From Saprospirales bacterium (GTDB lineage Bacteria > Bacteroidota > Bacteroidia > Chitinophagales > Saprospiraceae), in the NCBI GenBank assembly GCA_016719895.1, contig JADJYG010000023.1, forward strand, positions 1 through 64,000: a stretch of 64,000 bases of DNA. Direction: 5' to 3'. The translations under genes and the position numbers were made by a program. Positions 54,901 to 63,062 of this stretch are shown piece after piece. Each line of letters opens with the position of its first letter. Within the stretch, counting starts at the first letter, position 1. A model generated the notes under the pieces. The model had not been told where the DNA came from, searched no databases, and was given only the letters and a program-made list of their open reading frames with translations.

Positions 54901-57156
54901 ATGTCGGGTCATACCTTTATCACGCTGAACCTGATTTGCCTGCCCTGGCTGTTGTCTGCCCAGCTGACAACCATTACGCCTTATCCGTTACCTGTTCTCG
55001 ATACCTTAGAACCAGTGAAACACAATGAGCCTGAAGCCGCGGCATGCGCAAATAGCCATTGCTATGCTTTTATCCGGTGGAAAGGAATATTTTATCGTCC
55101 GAATTTGCCCGGAGAAGCCTGGAAACCATTCCAGAAATTTATAAGCCAAACCGAACGCGCTTACGGATTGGCAGATGCCGGCGATGCCGTGCTCATCCAA
55201 ACATTGACTATTGAATCCGCTGCTTATATCTACCGCCTTTATCGAACTTCAGGCATTCCCGATAGCCTGAAATTAGTAGCAGAGTTCATGCTGAACGGGA
55301 GTGATGCTCAGGATTCCGAGTGGTTTGGCCTTTTTAATGTAGCAAACAACGATCTCGTCTATTTTTCATTGGAGAAAGAATGGCCATATTATTGGAATTT
55401 TTACTCGTTGGATAAAGGCATGACCTGGACGGCACTCGGTCTTCAAAAGCGAAACTTGCAGTCGGTCCGGCAGGTAGGTAACCTGTTCGTAATGTTGGAC
55501 AAAGCACCAGATTTTATCGCTGAACCAGACTCGCTGTACTGGTCCAATACGCCTGATTTTAAAACATACAATGTCCTCCCTGTTCCAGCGCCCGAGGCTA
55601 ATTTCTCATCTATTGAAGCGGTTGAGGACACGCTGTTTTATTTTGTCAGCTATTTGGACAGTATTTTGTTTTCCACCTACGGAGGCCTATCCTGGCAAAA
55701 ACTCCCCTTACCCCAAGGAATTCATTTGTCAAAAGCGTACCGGCACAATGCTCATTGGTTTATTTCAGTAAAAAGCGGCTTGTATAAAACACCCCATCTT
55801 ACCGGCACATGGAAACGTGTTTTTTATTATCAGGACGGTATCCATACCTATGTGCCAAGGCTGTATGCAACAGAGGGCGAACTGCCCTGGATCGGTACCG
55901 AAGCGACGGCCATACTTAAAGCGACTGACGGTACCGGCTTGAACTGGATACCTTTCGACAAGGGCTTGCCCGGAAATGGAAGCCCGGATTTTAAACCGTT
56001 ACAGGATACCTTGTTCGCTAGTTACGGAGAAGCAATTTATTTTACTACGAATGGCCTCGAATGGTCCTCTTTGAATGCTCCCGGGCTTCGACCGGTGTGG
56101 AATCTAAATTGTGCCGCTATTACCGAACACCAGGGCGCACTTTTTGTACCCGTAGCTTACGAAAATCCTCCGTATTTCTACCCGAGTAACAGTGTGTTCA
56201 TCCGGCCCCCTGGAGAGGACTGGCATTTCCTTGATAGCTTCAGTTCTTCTTCCAACTTGGTAGCGGTTGATTTGGCCTTGCACAGCAGCCGCAAGGATTT
56301 ATTTGCTTATACTTCAGAAGCGCTCTTTCGTTTGAATGATCAATGGGATGGCTGGGAAAAAATCAATTTGCCGATAGCGAATCTAAGCGATTTCCTAGCC
56401 CGGGGCGATACCCTGCTATTTTTTGACTATACCACACACTTGATTTGGAAATCGGTGAGCAGGGGGCTAGAGTGGAGCGCTTCACCAGGGCCCATACCAC
56501 AGGGCTCCGGATATGTCAAACTAATGCTTCAAAAAGATCGGTTGATATTGGCCGGTGAACATTTAGTGCTTTGGGCAAGTGATGATTGGGGAAATTCCTG
56601 GTACAAAACCAACCAGGGAGTGCCTACCGTTTACCACTATGGCTATTGGGTACTGGGCGAAATATTAGTGGCCACGATGTCGCTCTCCGGAGGGACGGGC
56701 AATTATTCCAAGGGTCTGTTGTTTAGCCTCGATGCAGGGGCCCACTGGTTAAAAATAAACTTGCCGAAAAATTACTACGACGGTTATTACAGGGTTGAAA
56801 AATTTGGAGAGCATTTTTATTGCGGGGATTTTTCAACGGGAAACTATCGCTTTCCCTCCCGCCCCGTGCTCCAGAAACTGGAAGAAATCACGCCGAAGGT
56901 GCCGGTGCGCGAGCCGCGGCTGGAAAACCGGATAACCATCAGCCCCAACCCGGCCGTATCCGGCGAGACCTGGCTCACGGCCGACCCCGCCATCCGGCTG
57001 CCGCAGCGCTGGCAGCTGTACGACGCGCAAGGGCGGCTGGTACAGGAAGGCGAAATGGACATGCCGCGCTACCGGCTCGGGCTTGGGCAGGCGCCCGAAG
57101 GGGTGTATGCGTTGTACTTTCCGGGTTTGGGCGGCGCGCTGAAGGTGACGCGCTAG
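54901..57156 (+). CDS. Secreted beta-propeller protein with T9SS sorting domain (copy 2)
   Basis: Paralogue of the upstream gene, 751 residues, with a signal peptide (about 1-20, ending LLSAQ), the same blade pattern (YSLDKGMTWTALGL, WASDDWGNSWYKTN, FSLDAGAHWLKINL) and the same sorting tail. The bodies differ clearly in protein and DNA, and this body is visibly AT-richer than copy 1 and the genome around it. The last 292 bases are nevertheless GC-rich and identical to copy 1. An ATG at 54883 is an alternative start. It lies 39 bases after copy 1 and is followed by CAGGAT repeats. Confidence 0.85.
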   Translation: MSGHTFITLNLICLPWLLSAQLTTITPYPLPVLDTLEPVKHNEPEAAACANSHCYAFIRWKGIFYRPNLPGEAWKPFQKFISQTERAYGLADAGDAVLIQTLTIESAAYIYRLYRTSGIPDSLKLVAEFMLNGSDAQDSEWFGLFNVANNDLVYFSLEKEWPYYWNFYSLDKGMTWTALGLQKRNLQSVRQVGNLFVMLDKAPDFIAEPDSLYWSNTPDFKTYNVLPVPAPEANFSSIEAVEDTLFYFVSYLDSILFSTYGGLSWQKLPLPQGIHLSKAYRHNAHWFISVKSGLYKTPHLTGTWKRVFYYQDGIHTYVPRLYATEGELPWIGTEATAILKATDGTGLNWIPFDKGLPGNGSPDFKPLQDTLFASYGEAIYFTTNGLEWSSLNAPGLRPVWNLNCAAITEHQGALFVPVAYENPPYFYPSNSVFIRPPGEDWHFLDSFSSSSNLVAVDLALHSSRKDLFAYTSEALFRLNDQWDGWEKINLPIANLSDFLARGDTLLFFDYTTHLIWKSVSRGLEWSASPGPIPQGSGYVKLMLQKDRLILAGEHLVLWASDDWGNSWYKTNQGVPTVYHYGYWVLGEILVATMSLSGGTGNYSKGLLFSLDAGAHWLKINLPKNYYDGYYRVEKFGEHFYCGDFSTGNYRFPSRPVLQKLEEITPKVPVREPRLENRITISPNPAVSGETWLTADPAIRLPQRWQLYDAQGRLVQEGEMDMPRYRLGLGQAPEGVYALYFPGLGGALKVTR
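56859..57150 (+). repeat. 292-bp exact direct repeat, copy 2 (T9SS sorting domain)
   Basis: Second copy of the segment at 54558-54849. The sharp change from an AT-richer body to this GC-rich tail marks the upstream edge of a recent gene conversion or a shuffled cassette. Confidence 0.95.
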
Positions 57157-57171
57157 GTATGGGAATGGGGA

Positions 57172-57322
57172 GGGAACAGGATTTTTTTCCGCAGAGCGAC
57201 GGGACAGGAAGGCCGGATTTTTTTGGTGTTTGGACAGGATTTTCAGGATTTCTCAGGATGGACAGGACTTTTCGTCCGTAGGGTGAGGAGATACGATTTT
57301 CAGGATGGCTCAGGATCAACAG
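57172..57322 (+). repeat. Diverged CAGGAT repeats after the second propeller gene
   Basis: Copies of GGACAGGATTTTCAGGAT and related units, in the sense of the upstream plus-strand gene, starting about 16 bases after its stop. They are more diverged than the array at 3930-4475. Confidence 0.75.
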
Positions 57323-57370
57323 TTTTTTTTGCTACTGGTCACTGGAGACCAATAGTCCGGTAGAATTTGC

Positions 57371-57445
57371 TGTTGGCGAGGACGCCAACAGCGGCATCTC
57401 GTTGAAAATCAAGCAGAAACGCCGTTGTTGGCGTCCTCGCCAACA
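57371..57445. repeat. Pair of inverted 20-bp palindromic repeats
   Basis: TGTTGGCGAGGACGCCAACA (57371-57390) and its exact reverse complement (57426-57445) flank 35 bases. Each arm is itself a hairpin (GTTGGCG-AGGA-CGCCAAC). The arms can either fold separately or pair with each other, extending inward to about 25 bp with one mismatch. It lies in the convergent gap between CAGGAT repeats. Confidence 0.85.
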
Positions 57446-57524
57446 ACATTGATTTCCATCTATTTATAAAAACGTTACGAACGATTGTGGAGACAGGATC
57501 GGGTGTATTTTCCCTATGCAATAA

Positions 57525-57594
57525 TAATCCTGTCAATCCTGAGAAATTCTGAAAATCCTGTCCCCATCCCTCTGCGGAAAAAAATCTTCGTCCA
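57525..57594 (-). repeat. CAGGAT repeats at the 3' end of the second TonB receptor gene
   Basis: On the plus strand: AATCCTGTCAATCCTGAGAA, then AAAATCCTGTCCCCATCCCT and CTGCGGAAAAAAATC. The orientation matches the sense of the minus-strand receptor gene that ends at 57596. Confidence 0.8.
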
Positions 57595-57595
57595 A

Positions 57596-59968
57596 TCAAA
57601 AAATCCATTTCGCGCGCAAGGCGACCCCTACCCCCTGTTCGTCGGCGAAAAAGCGGAAGAAGTTGAGGTATTCGCGGTAACGCAGGTTGCCGAGGTTGTG
57701 TACCGTCAGGCCGATTTCGAGCATTTGCCGTTCGTCGCCGGGGTGTTGCATGGGCTGTAGCCGGATGCGGTGGGCGGCCTCGAGGCTGAAAATCGTGAAA
57801 ACGGGCGGCGCAGCTTTCAGCAGGCCTGTTGGCGGCAGGCGTGTTTGTCGCAGTGCGGTGGTGGCCAGCAAGCGCACAAAAGAGCCCTGCCCGTCCGGTT
57901 TGTTTTTGGTTTTTCCCCACTGCCATTTGACGCCGTACTGAAACCGGTCAGCCGGCATCAGCGGCAGCCATTCGCGCCCCTGCCCGGGTTCTGCTGCCCG
58001 GCGGAATGCCAGCAGGATGGAGCCCCGGCCTTCTACCGACCAGCCGGCGCCAAGTTGAAGGCCGGCGGCGATGTCGACGCCCTGCAGCACCGAATGGCCC
58101 TGCCGGTAATAGTACACCGGAAATGCGCCCCGCACCGTCAGCACCGTGTCGTTGCTGGGTTGCAGGTAGATAAAATCCTGCACGGCATTCCGGAATAAGG
58201 TGAGTGTGGCGGATACCTGCGGCGACTGCCATTCGACGCTCAAGTTGGTGTTCCAGGCCTTTTCGGGCTGCATCCGGCGGTCGCCCTGTTCGTAGGTGGC
58301 GCTCCCGAAGTGCACGCCCCGGGCGAAGAGCTCGTAGTTGTGCGGTGGCCGCCAGGCATAGCCCGTGTTCAGCACAACCCGGCCGTACTTTTTAAAATGG
58401 TAGATGACTCCGGCCGTCCCGGAGGCGTTCCCGAAATGCACGACGGTGTCGCGTGGGATGCCTGGCGGCAAAAAAGTGCCCTCGGCATACGACACAGCAC
58501 TGTGCCTGTAATCTACCCGCGCGCCGAACTCGTATTCCCAGGGATGTGGAAACCGGCGCCAGCGCTCGATCAGCCAGAGCGAGCCGCCGAGGGTGCTGAA
58601 ATCGGGGATATAGCCGCCCCGGCCCACATAGTTCAGCTGGTGTATGCCCTGCACGCCGATGCCGCCCGCCCAGTGCCGGATCGGGAAATGTTCGAGCGCC
58701 ACGTCGAAGGTGTTCGACCAGATGCGAAACGATACCTGCGGCTTGTCGGCAGTGCTGCCGCTTTTGCGCACCACGTCGTATTCCCGCCGGTAGTTGTACT
58801 GAAAGCTGTACTGGCCGTTCAGTTTCCATTTTTCCGACAGTCGCAGTCCGGCTTTGTATTTCAACACGTAATGCTGCACCGACTGGTAGGGCCGGTCGAT
58901 AGCGTATGTGAAATAATCCGGATTTTGCAACGGCGCATCGCTATTGATCGCCTGCCGGAGTTCGGTGGTACTGCCCAGGTGCGCCGAACGCAGCACGCCC
59001 AGGCGTTGGCTGAAGCGGGTGGCCGATACGCCGTGCGTCCAGCGGCCTGTTTTCCATTCCGCCAGGGCGGCCAGGTTAAACTCGGCGCCGGCGGTATTAC
59101 CCAACCAATAGCCGGGTGCGCGCAGGTTGCCGTTGCGCTTTACAGTGCCCTGCAGGCGAAATGCCGGCCCCCGGTTCGCCGGGCGCCAGTCCGCTGCCGC
59201 TGCCGCTACGCCGCCCCGGCCGTTGGAAAAGCCGCCCAGGTGGAGCCAGCCGCCCAGGCCCGGTTGTTCGCGTAGTCCGGCGGGTTCCAGCACGATCGCT
59301 CCGGCCATGGCGCCCACGCCGTACCGGACGCCCGATGCCCCTTTGATCACCGAAATCTTGTCGGCTGCGAAAGGATCGATCTCCGGGGCGTGCTCGGCGC
59401 CCCATTGTTGCCCTTCCAGCGTCACCTCGTTGTTGATAATGGCAATGCGGTTGGAATGGAGACCCTGAATGACGGGTTTGGAAATGGTGGCGCCGGTGTT
59501 CAGTGTCGTTACGCCCGGCAGTTTCCGGAGCGTCTCGCCGAGGTTCACCCCTTGCCCGGCAGCCAGGTCGGCCGCATCGACGGCCACGGCCGCTTGTGCC
59601 GGCGCCGGCGCCACGGCTTTTTCAGTGACGAGTACTTCTTTCAGTTGGTGGTGGTGCAGTAAAAAATTCAGCTCGGCGTTTTCTGTCAGCCGGATGATTT
59701 GCGTTTGGTGTTCACATTCGACGTGGTTTACCGTCACAGTGTAGGTGGTGCCTTCGCACAGGTCGGGAATGACGAAGGCGCCGTATTCATCCGAAACGGT
59801 ACCCCGCTTGGCGCCTTCCACCACTACCGTGGCAAAGGCCAGCGGTTCGCCGGTTTCGGCTTCTACAATCTTGCCGCGCAAGGCCAAATGGCAATCTTGC
59901 GCCGGCAACGGGATAGCCGCACAGGCAAGCCAGCAAACGCCGATCAGGCGCGCTTTACCAGCAATCAT
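57596..59968 (-). CDS. TonB-dependent receptor, probably metal or metal-chelate uptake
   Basis: Outer-membrane transporter of 790 residues. It has a signal peptide (ending IPLPAQ), a CarboxypepD_reg-like domain (about 27-110; LRGKIVEAETGEPLAFATVV), a plug (about 125-240; LRKLPGVTTLNTGATISKPV, IQGLHSNRIAIINNEVTLEG) and a barrel ending GVALRAKWIF. The HHHQLKEVLV stretch just before the plug, the NHVECEHQ segment and a His/Cys-rich small protein encoded upstream together suggest a metal-related substrate. That is inference only. Confidence 0.9.
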   Translation of the reverse strand: MIAGKARLIGVCWLACAAIPLPAQDCHLALRGKIVEAETGEPLAFATVVVEGAKRGTVSDEYGAFVIPDLCEGTTYTVTVNHVECEHQTQIIRLTENAELNFLLHHHQLKEVLVTEKAVAPAPAQAAVAVDAADLAAGQGVNLGETLRKLPGVTTLNTGATISKPVIQGLHSNRIAIINNEVTLEGQQWGAEHAPEIDPFAADKISVIKGASGVRYGVGAMAGAIVLEPAGLREQPGLGGWLHLGGFSNGRGGVAAAAADWRPANRGPAFRLQGTVKRNGNLRAPGYWLGNTAGAEFNLAALAEWKTGRWTHGVSATRFSQRLGVLRSAHLGSTTELRQAINSDAPLQNPDYFTYAIDRPYQSVQHYVLKYKAGLRLSEKWKLNGQYSFQYNYRREYDVVRKSGSTADKPQVSFRIWSNTFDVALEHFPIRHWAGGIGVQGIHQLNYVGRGGYIPDFSTLGGSLWLIERWRRFPHPWEYEFGARVDYRHSAVSYAEGTFLPPGIPRDTVVHFGNASGTAGVIYHFKKYGRVVLNTGYAWRPPHNYELFARGVHFGSATYEQGDRRMQPEKAWNTNLSVEWQSPQVSATLTLFRNAVQDFIYLQPSNDTVLTVRGAFPVYYYRQGHSVLQGVDIAAGLQLGAGWSVEGRGSILLAFRRAAEPGQGREWLPLMPADRFQYGVKWQWGKTKNKPDGQGSFVRLLATTALRQTRLPPTGLLKAAPPVFTIFSLEAAHRIRLQPMQHPGDERQMLEIGLTVHNLGNLRYREYLNFFRFFADEQGVGVALRAKWIF

Positions 59969-60057
59969 TGGAAATGATTTAGAATAGAGAAATCCGGCGG
60001 ACGGCCGGGAGCGGTTTGCCCCTGAAGTTTACCCGTGCAGGGGTTTCGAAAAGGCAG

Positions 60058-60411
60058 CTATAATACCGGCGGGCCGCGGGACCGGGAGACTTCCGGCGAA
60101 CACGAGCGCAACGGCCTTGGACGTACGGCAAGACAGTCCTGCCTTGCGGGCGCCGGCGCAGCCAGTGCTGCCGATACCGAAACCAACTCCGGCACGGCCA
60201 GCAAATGCGCGCATATCGAACAGTCGTCGGGATTGTACCGCGCATCGTGCAGGTGCGCGCTGTTTTCATCGTGCTCCGCTTCGCACACCGGAATGGTATG
60301 ATGCACGTGGTGCAGCAGCAACAGGTGGGAGGTTTTCAGCCCCCACGCTGCTACAAACGCGAGCCCCAAAAGAGCGGCTTTCAACCGGAAATGTGCCTGG
60401 CGAATGTTCAA
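60058..60411 (-). CDS. Small His/Cys-rich exported protein upstream of the TonB receptor
   Basis: A hydrophobic N-terminal segment (LKAALLGLAFVAAWGL) is followed by potential metal ligands: LLLLHHVHHTIPVCEAEHDE, then HLHDARYNPDDCSICAHLLA. No ATG lies near the expected start. The TTG at 60411 (giving about 117 residues) sits 19 bases after a TATCTTTG box, while the first codon of the longer frame (60465) lies upstream of that box. I recall similar small proteins next to Bacteroidota TonB receptors but have no firm family name. The stop is 89 bases before the receptor start, so an operon is likely. Confidence 0.65.
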   Translation of the reverse strand: MNIRQAHFRLKAALLGLAFVAAWGLKTSHLLLLHHVHHTIPVCEAEHDENSAHLHDARYNPDDCSICAHLLAVPELVSVSAALAAPAPARQDCLAVRPRPLRSCSPEVSRSRGPPVL

Positions 60412-60430
60412 CGATTTGGGTTGTAAACAA

Positions 60431-60438
60431 CAAAGATA
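60431..60438 (-). promoter_or_regulatory. TAnnTTTG -7 box (TATCTTTG) of the His/Cys-rich gene and receptor
   Basis: On the minus strand TATCTTTG precedes the TTG start at 60411 by 19 bases and follows the hpf terminator. It is used here to argue for the TTG start. Confidence 0.5.
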
Positions 60439-60482
60439 ACGCACAGAACGGAAACAGGTTTGCAAATCCGCCTTGGCGCTAT

Positions 60483-60514
60483 AAAAAAGACCCGGGATCA
60501 GCGCGCTGCCCGGG
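60483..60514 (-). terminator. Intrinsic terminator of hpf
   Basis: On the minus strand CCCGGG, then CAGCGCGCTG, then CCCGGG form a GC-rich stem followed by TCTTTTTT, 24 bases after the hpf stop. Confidence 0.8.
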
Positions 60515-60538
60515 CCCGGAAGGTAGGATATTTACTTT

Positions 60539-60880
60539 TTATGCGTTCGGATGGCGAACAGTGGTGATGCGTTCGTGCGTAACGCCGTTCAACTTTTCCT
60601 TATACCGCGCCAGTTGGCGTCGAAGCGTTTCGGTGGAGGCGTTTATCGCAGACTCGAACGTCTTTCCGGTTTTTTTATCCATCAGCCAGCCACCGGGTAC
60701 ATGCATGCGGATTTCAGCGATTTTTTCCTGCACCTTACCTCCCGAATCCTGAAGCTTCAAATGGACTTCCACATCCACGATCCGGTCGAAAATACGAACC
60801 AGCCGGCTCAATTTCCGCTCTACATGGCTGACCAACTTGGGGTCGGCGTGGAAGTGCACGGATTTCACACTAATATTCAT
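60539..60880 (-). CDS. hpf: Ribosome hibernation promoting factor, short form
   Basis: Ribosome-associated inhibitor of 113 residues (HPF/RaiA family) that blocks the decoding centre in stationary phase. It has the beta-alpha-beta core MNISVKSVHFHADPKLVSHV, IVDVEVHLKL, AEIRMHVPGG and the basic helix ESAINASTETLRRQLARYKE. It lacks the C-terminal dimerisation domain of long HPF. The ATG at 60880 was preferred over a GTG two codons upstream. Confidence 0.9.
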   Translation of the reverse strand: MNISVKSVHFHADPKLVSHVERKLSRLVRIFDRIVDVEVHLKLQDSGGKVQEKIAEIRMHVPGGWLMDKKTGKTFESAINASTETLRRQLARYKEKLNGVTHERITTVRHPNA

Positions 60881-61195
60881 ACGCACTCAAATTTAATGGT
60901 GAATAAATTGGATATTACTTGGTAGATATTCGGACTTTTTTGGATTGATAAGGCATATTATTTGCAAAGTCAATTTTACATACTCTGTTTATACTGTGCA
61001 AATTTTCCGCGTATTTTTTATTTAGCGCGCCAAAAAATGCATGAACCGGTCCTTTTCTTCCCGGAAACGGGCCCAGTGCCGGCGTTAGCGGTCATAACGC
61101 AGCAAGCGCTTGTTTTGTGCACCGGGAACTAGGAAAAACTTGGTCATTTGAAGACATTTGCCCCGAACTTCAGCTAACCTTTCAAAACCGCCGCT
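60881..61195. other. Divergent gap between hpf and the aldehyde dehydrogenase gene
   Basis: Mostly AT-rich. On the minus strand TAAATTTG (60888-60895) matches TAnnTTTG and ends 7 bases before the hpf ATG, which suggests a nearly leaderless mRNA. No plus-strand box with TA was seen for the aldehyde dehydrogenase gene, only GACATTTG. No small gene was recognised. Confidence 0.45.
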
Positions 61196-62620
61196 ATGTC
61201 GATTTCCACCGCCGCCTCCGTAACGGATATTTTCCACCGGCAGCAACTGCACCAGTACGCCGTGGCGCGCACCGGCGCGCAGGAGCGCATTGCAAAACTC
61301 CGTAAATTGCACGACGCCGTGCTCCGCCACCGCGAAGCCATGAAAGCCGCCATGCGGGCCGACTTTCGCAAGCCGCCGCATGAAGTGGACATCTCCGAAA
61401 CGCTGTGCGTGAACAGCGAAATCCGCCACGCCATCCGGCGCCTGCCGGCCTGGATGCGCCAACGCCGGGCGGGGGTGCGCTTGCCGTTGCTCGGCTCCTC
61501 AGCCCGCATACACGCGGAACCCAAAGGGGTTTGCCTGATTATGGGGCCCTGGAATTTTCCCTTCAACCTAAACCTCATCCCGCTCGCCGCAGCGGTGGCC
61601 GCCGGCAACTGCGTCATCCTCAAACCTTCCGAGCACGCACCGCATTGCGCTGCGGTCATTCGGGATATTGTGTCGGCGTGTTTTCCGGAGGAGGAAGTGG
61701 CCGTGGTGGAGGGCGCGGTTGATGTGGCCGAACAGCTGCTGAACCTGCCGTTCAACCACATTTTTTTTACCGGCAGCACGGCCGTGGGCAAGGTGGTGAT
61801 GACTGCGGCGGCCCGGCACCTGAGCTCCGTGACGCTCGAACTGGGCGGTAAAAGCCCGGTCATCGTCGACGAAACCGCCGACCTCAACCGCGCCGCCTCC
61901 CGCATCGCCTGGATCAAGTGCCTCAACGGCGGCCAAACCTGCATCGCGCCCGACTACGTGCTCGTGCACGAATCGCTGCACGACGCCCTGGTGGAACGCC
62001 TGGCGTTCTGGCTTAAAAAATTTTACGGCGACACGCCGGAAGCCCGCCGCCGCTCGCCCGACCTGAGCCGGGCCGTACACGACCGCCAGTTTCAATTTGT
62101 CAAAGGCCTGCTCGACGATGCCCTGGCCAGGGGCGCAAACCTGGCTTTCGGCGGCACGAGCGATGCTACCGGGCGGTATATCGACCCCGCCGTGCTCACC
62201 CGGGTGCCGGAAACCGCCGCCATCTGGGAACACGAAATTTTCGGTTACCTGCTGCCCATCCGGCGCTACAGCGCCCTGGATGACGCCCTCAACTATATCA
62301 ACGCCCGGCCCAAACCGCTGGCGTTTTATATCTTCAGCAAGCGCGAACGCCATATCCGCAAGATCATCCGCGAAACCCGCGGCGGCGGCGTTTGCGTCAA
62401 CGAATGTGCCTTGCAGTTTTTTAACCCGGAACTTCCCTTCGGCGGCCACAACGCCAGCGGCATCGGGCAATACCACGGGAAAAGCGGTTTTCTGGAATTC
62501 AGCAACCTCCGCAGCGTGGCCCGGCAGCACAGCCCCCTGCCTACTACCGACGTTTTCCTGCCGCCCTACGGCTCGCGGTTGATGAATCTGGCGCTGGACT
62601 GGATTGCGAAGTGGTTGTGA
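61196..62620 (+). CDS. Aldehyde dehydrogenase, class 3-like
   Basis: NAD(P)-dependent enzyme of 474 residues resembling class 3 and fatty-aldehyde dehydrogenases, which lack the long N-terminal extension. Motifs: GPWNFPFNLNLIPLAAAVAA, LKPSEHAP, FFTGSTAVGK, LELGGKSPVIV with Glu215 and NGGQTCIAPDY with the catalytic Cys249. A conserved EIFGP stretch appears as HEIFGYLLPI, an unusual Pro-to-Tyr change. The C-terminus has a hydrophobic end (MNLALDWIAKWL). The substrate is probably a medium- or long-chain aldehyde. Confidence 0.9.
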   Translation: MSISTAASVTDIFHRQQLHQYAVARTGAQERIAKLRKLHDAVLRHREAMKAAMRADFRKPPHEVDISETLCVNSEIRHAIRRLPAWMRQRRAGVRLPLLGSSARIHAEPKGVCLIMGPWNFPFNLNLIPLAAAVAAGNCVILKPSEHAPHCAAVIRDIVSACFPEEEVAVVEGAVDVAEQLLNLPFNHIFFTGSTAVGKVVMTAAARHLSSVTLELGGKSPVIVDETADLNRAASRIAWIKCLNGGQTCIAPDYVLVHESLHDALVERLAFWLKKFYGDTPEARRRSPDLSRAVHDRQFQFVKGLLDDALARGANLAFGGTSDATGRYIDPAVLTRVPETAAIWEHEIFGYLLPIRRYSALDDALNYINARPKPLAFYIFSKRERHIRKIIRETRGGGVCVNECALQFFNPELPFGGHNASGIGQYHGKSGFLEFSNLRSVARQHSPLPTTDVFLPPYGSRLMNLALDWIAKWL

Positions 62621-62642
62621 GGGAGCGGGGGATGACGGATAA

Positions 62643-63062
62643 TTATTTCATCGGTTCAGCTTTTCCGCTTCGTATGGTATACCGGTAGGCAAACGGTCGC
62701 TTACCTTTAGATGAAGACAACTTTTTTATTTCGTCCCATCTTTTGATGATTTGCTGTACAAACTCCCAATAGCCAAAACCGGTTTTAGATGGCGGTGTAA
62801 AAAAGAAAGCGCCCAGTCCGTGTGAAAGGTATAATTCCCGCTGACTTCTGGTTCGATGAATATTCAGATCATGGGTGATAATAACAGCGCCGGCAGCCCC
62901 CAATTTCGGAATCCAATCTTCATCTTTTACGCCCTTTCCAAATTAGTCAGAGAGATAAACGACCTCAATCTGTTCGTTCTCTTTAAGTTCCAGCGGTTCT
63001 TGAAGTTCGCGTAATCCATGGGCGAGTTGAGGGAAGGTGTTTTCGTCGAAGTATATTTTCAT
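62643..63062 (-). pseudogene. VapC45-like PIN-domain toxin with in-frame stop
   Basis: The frame starts at ATG 63062 (MKIYFDENTFPQLAHGLREL) and runs to 62643 with a TAA at codon 40 (62943-62945), between VVYLSD and FGKGVKDEDWIPKL. After the stop the family features continue: VIITHDLNIHRTRSQREL, then FFFTPPSKTG. The full length of 139 residues matches VapC45-type toxins (PIN-like RNases). The nonsense codon would abolish the toxin. The start overlaps the stop of the antitoxin gene by one base. GC is lower than in neighbouring housekeeping genes. Confidence 0.75.
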
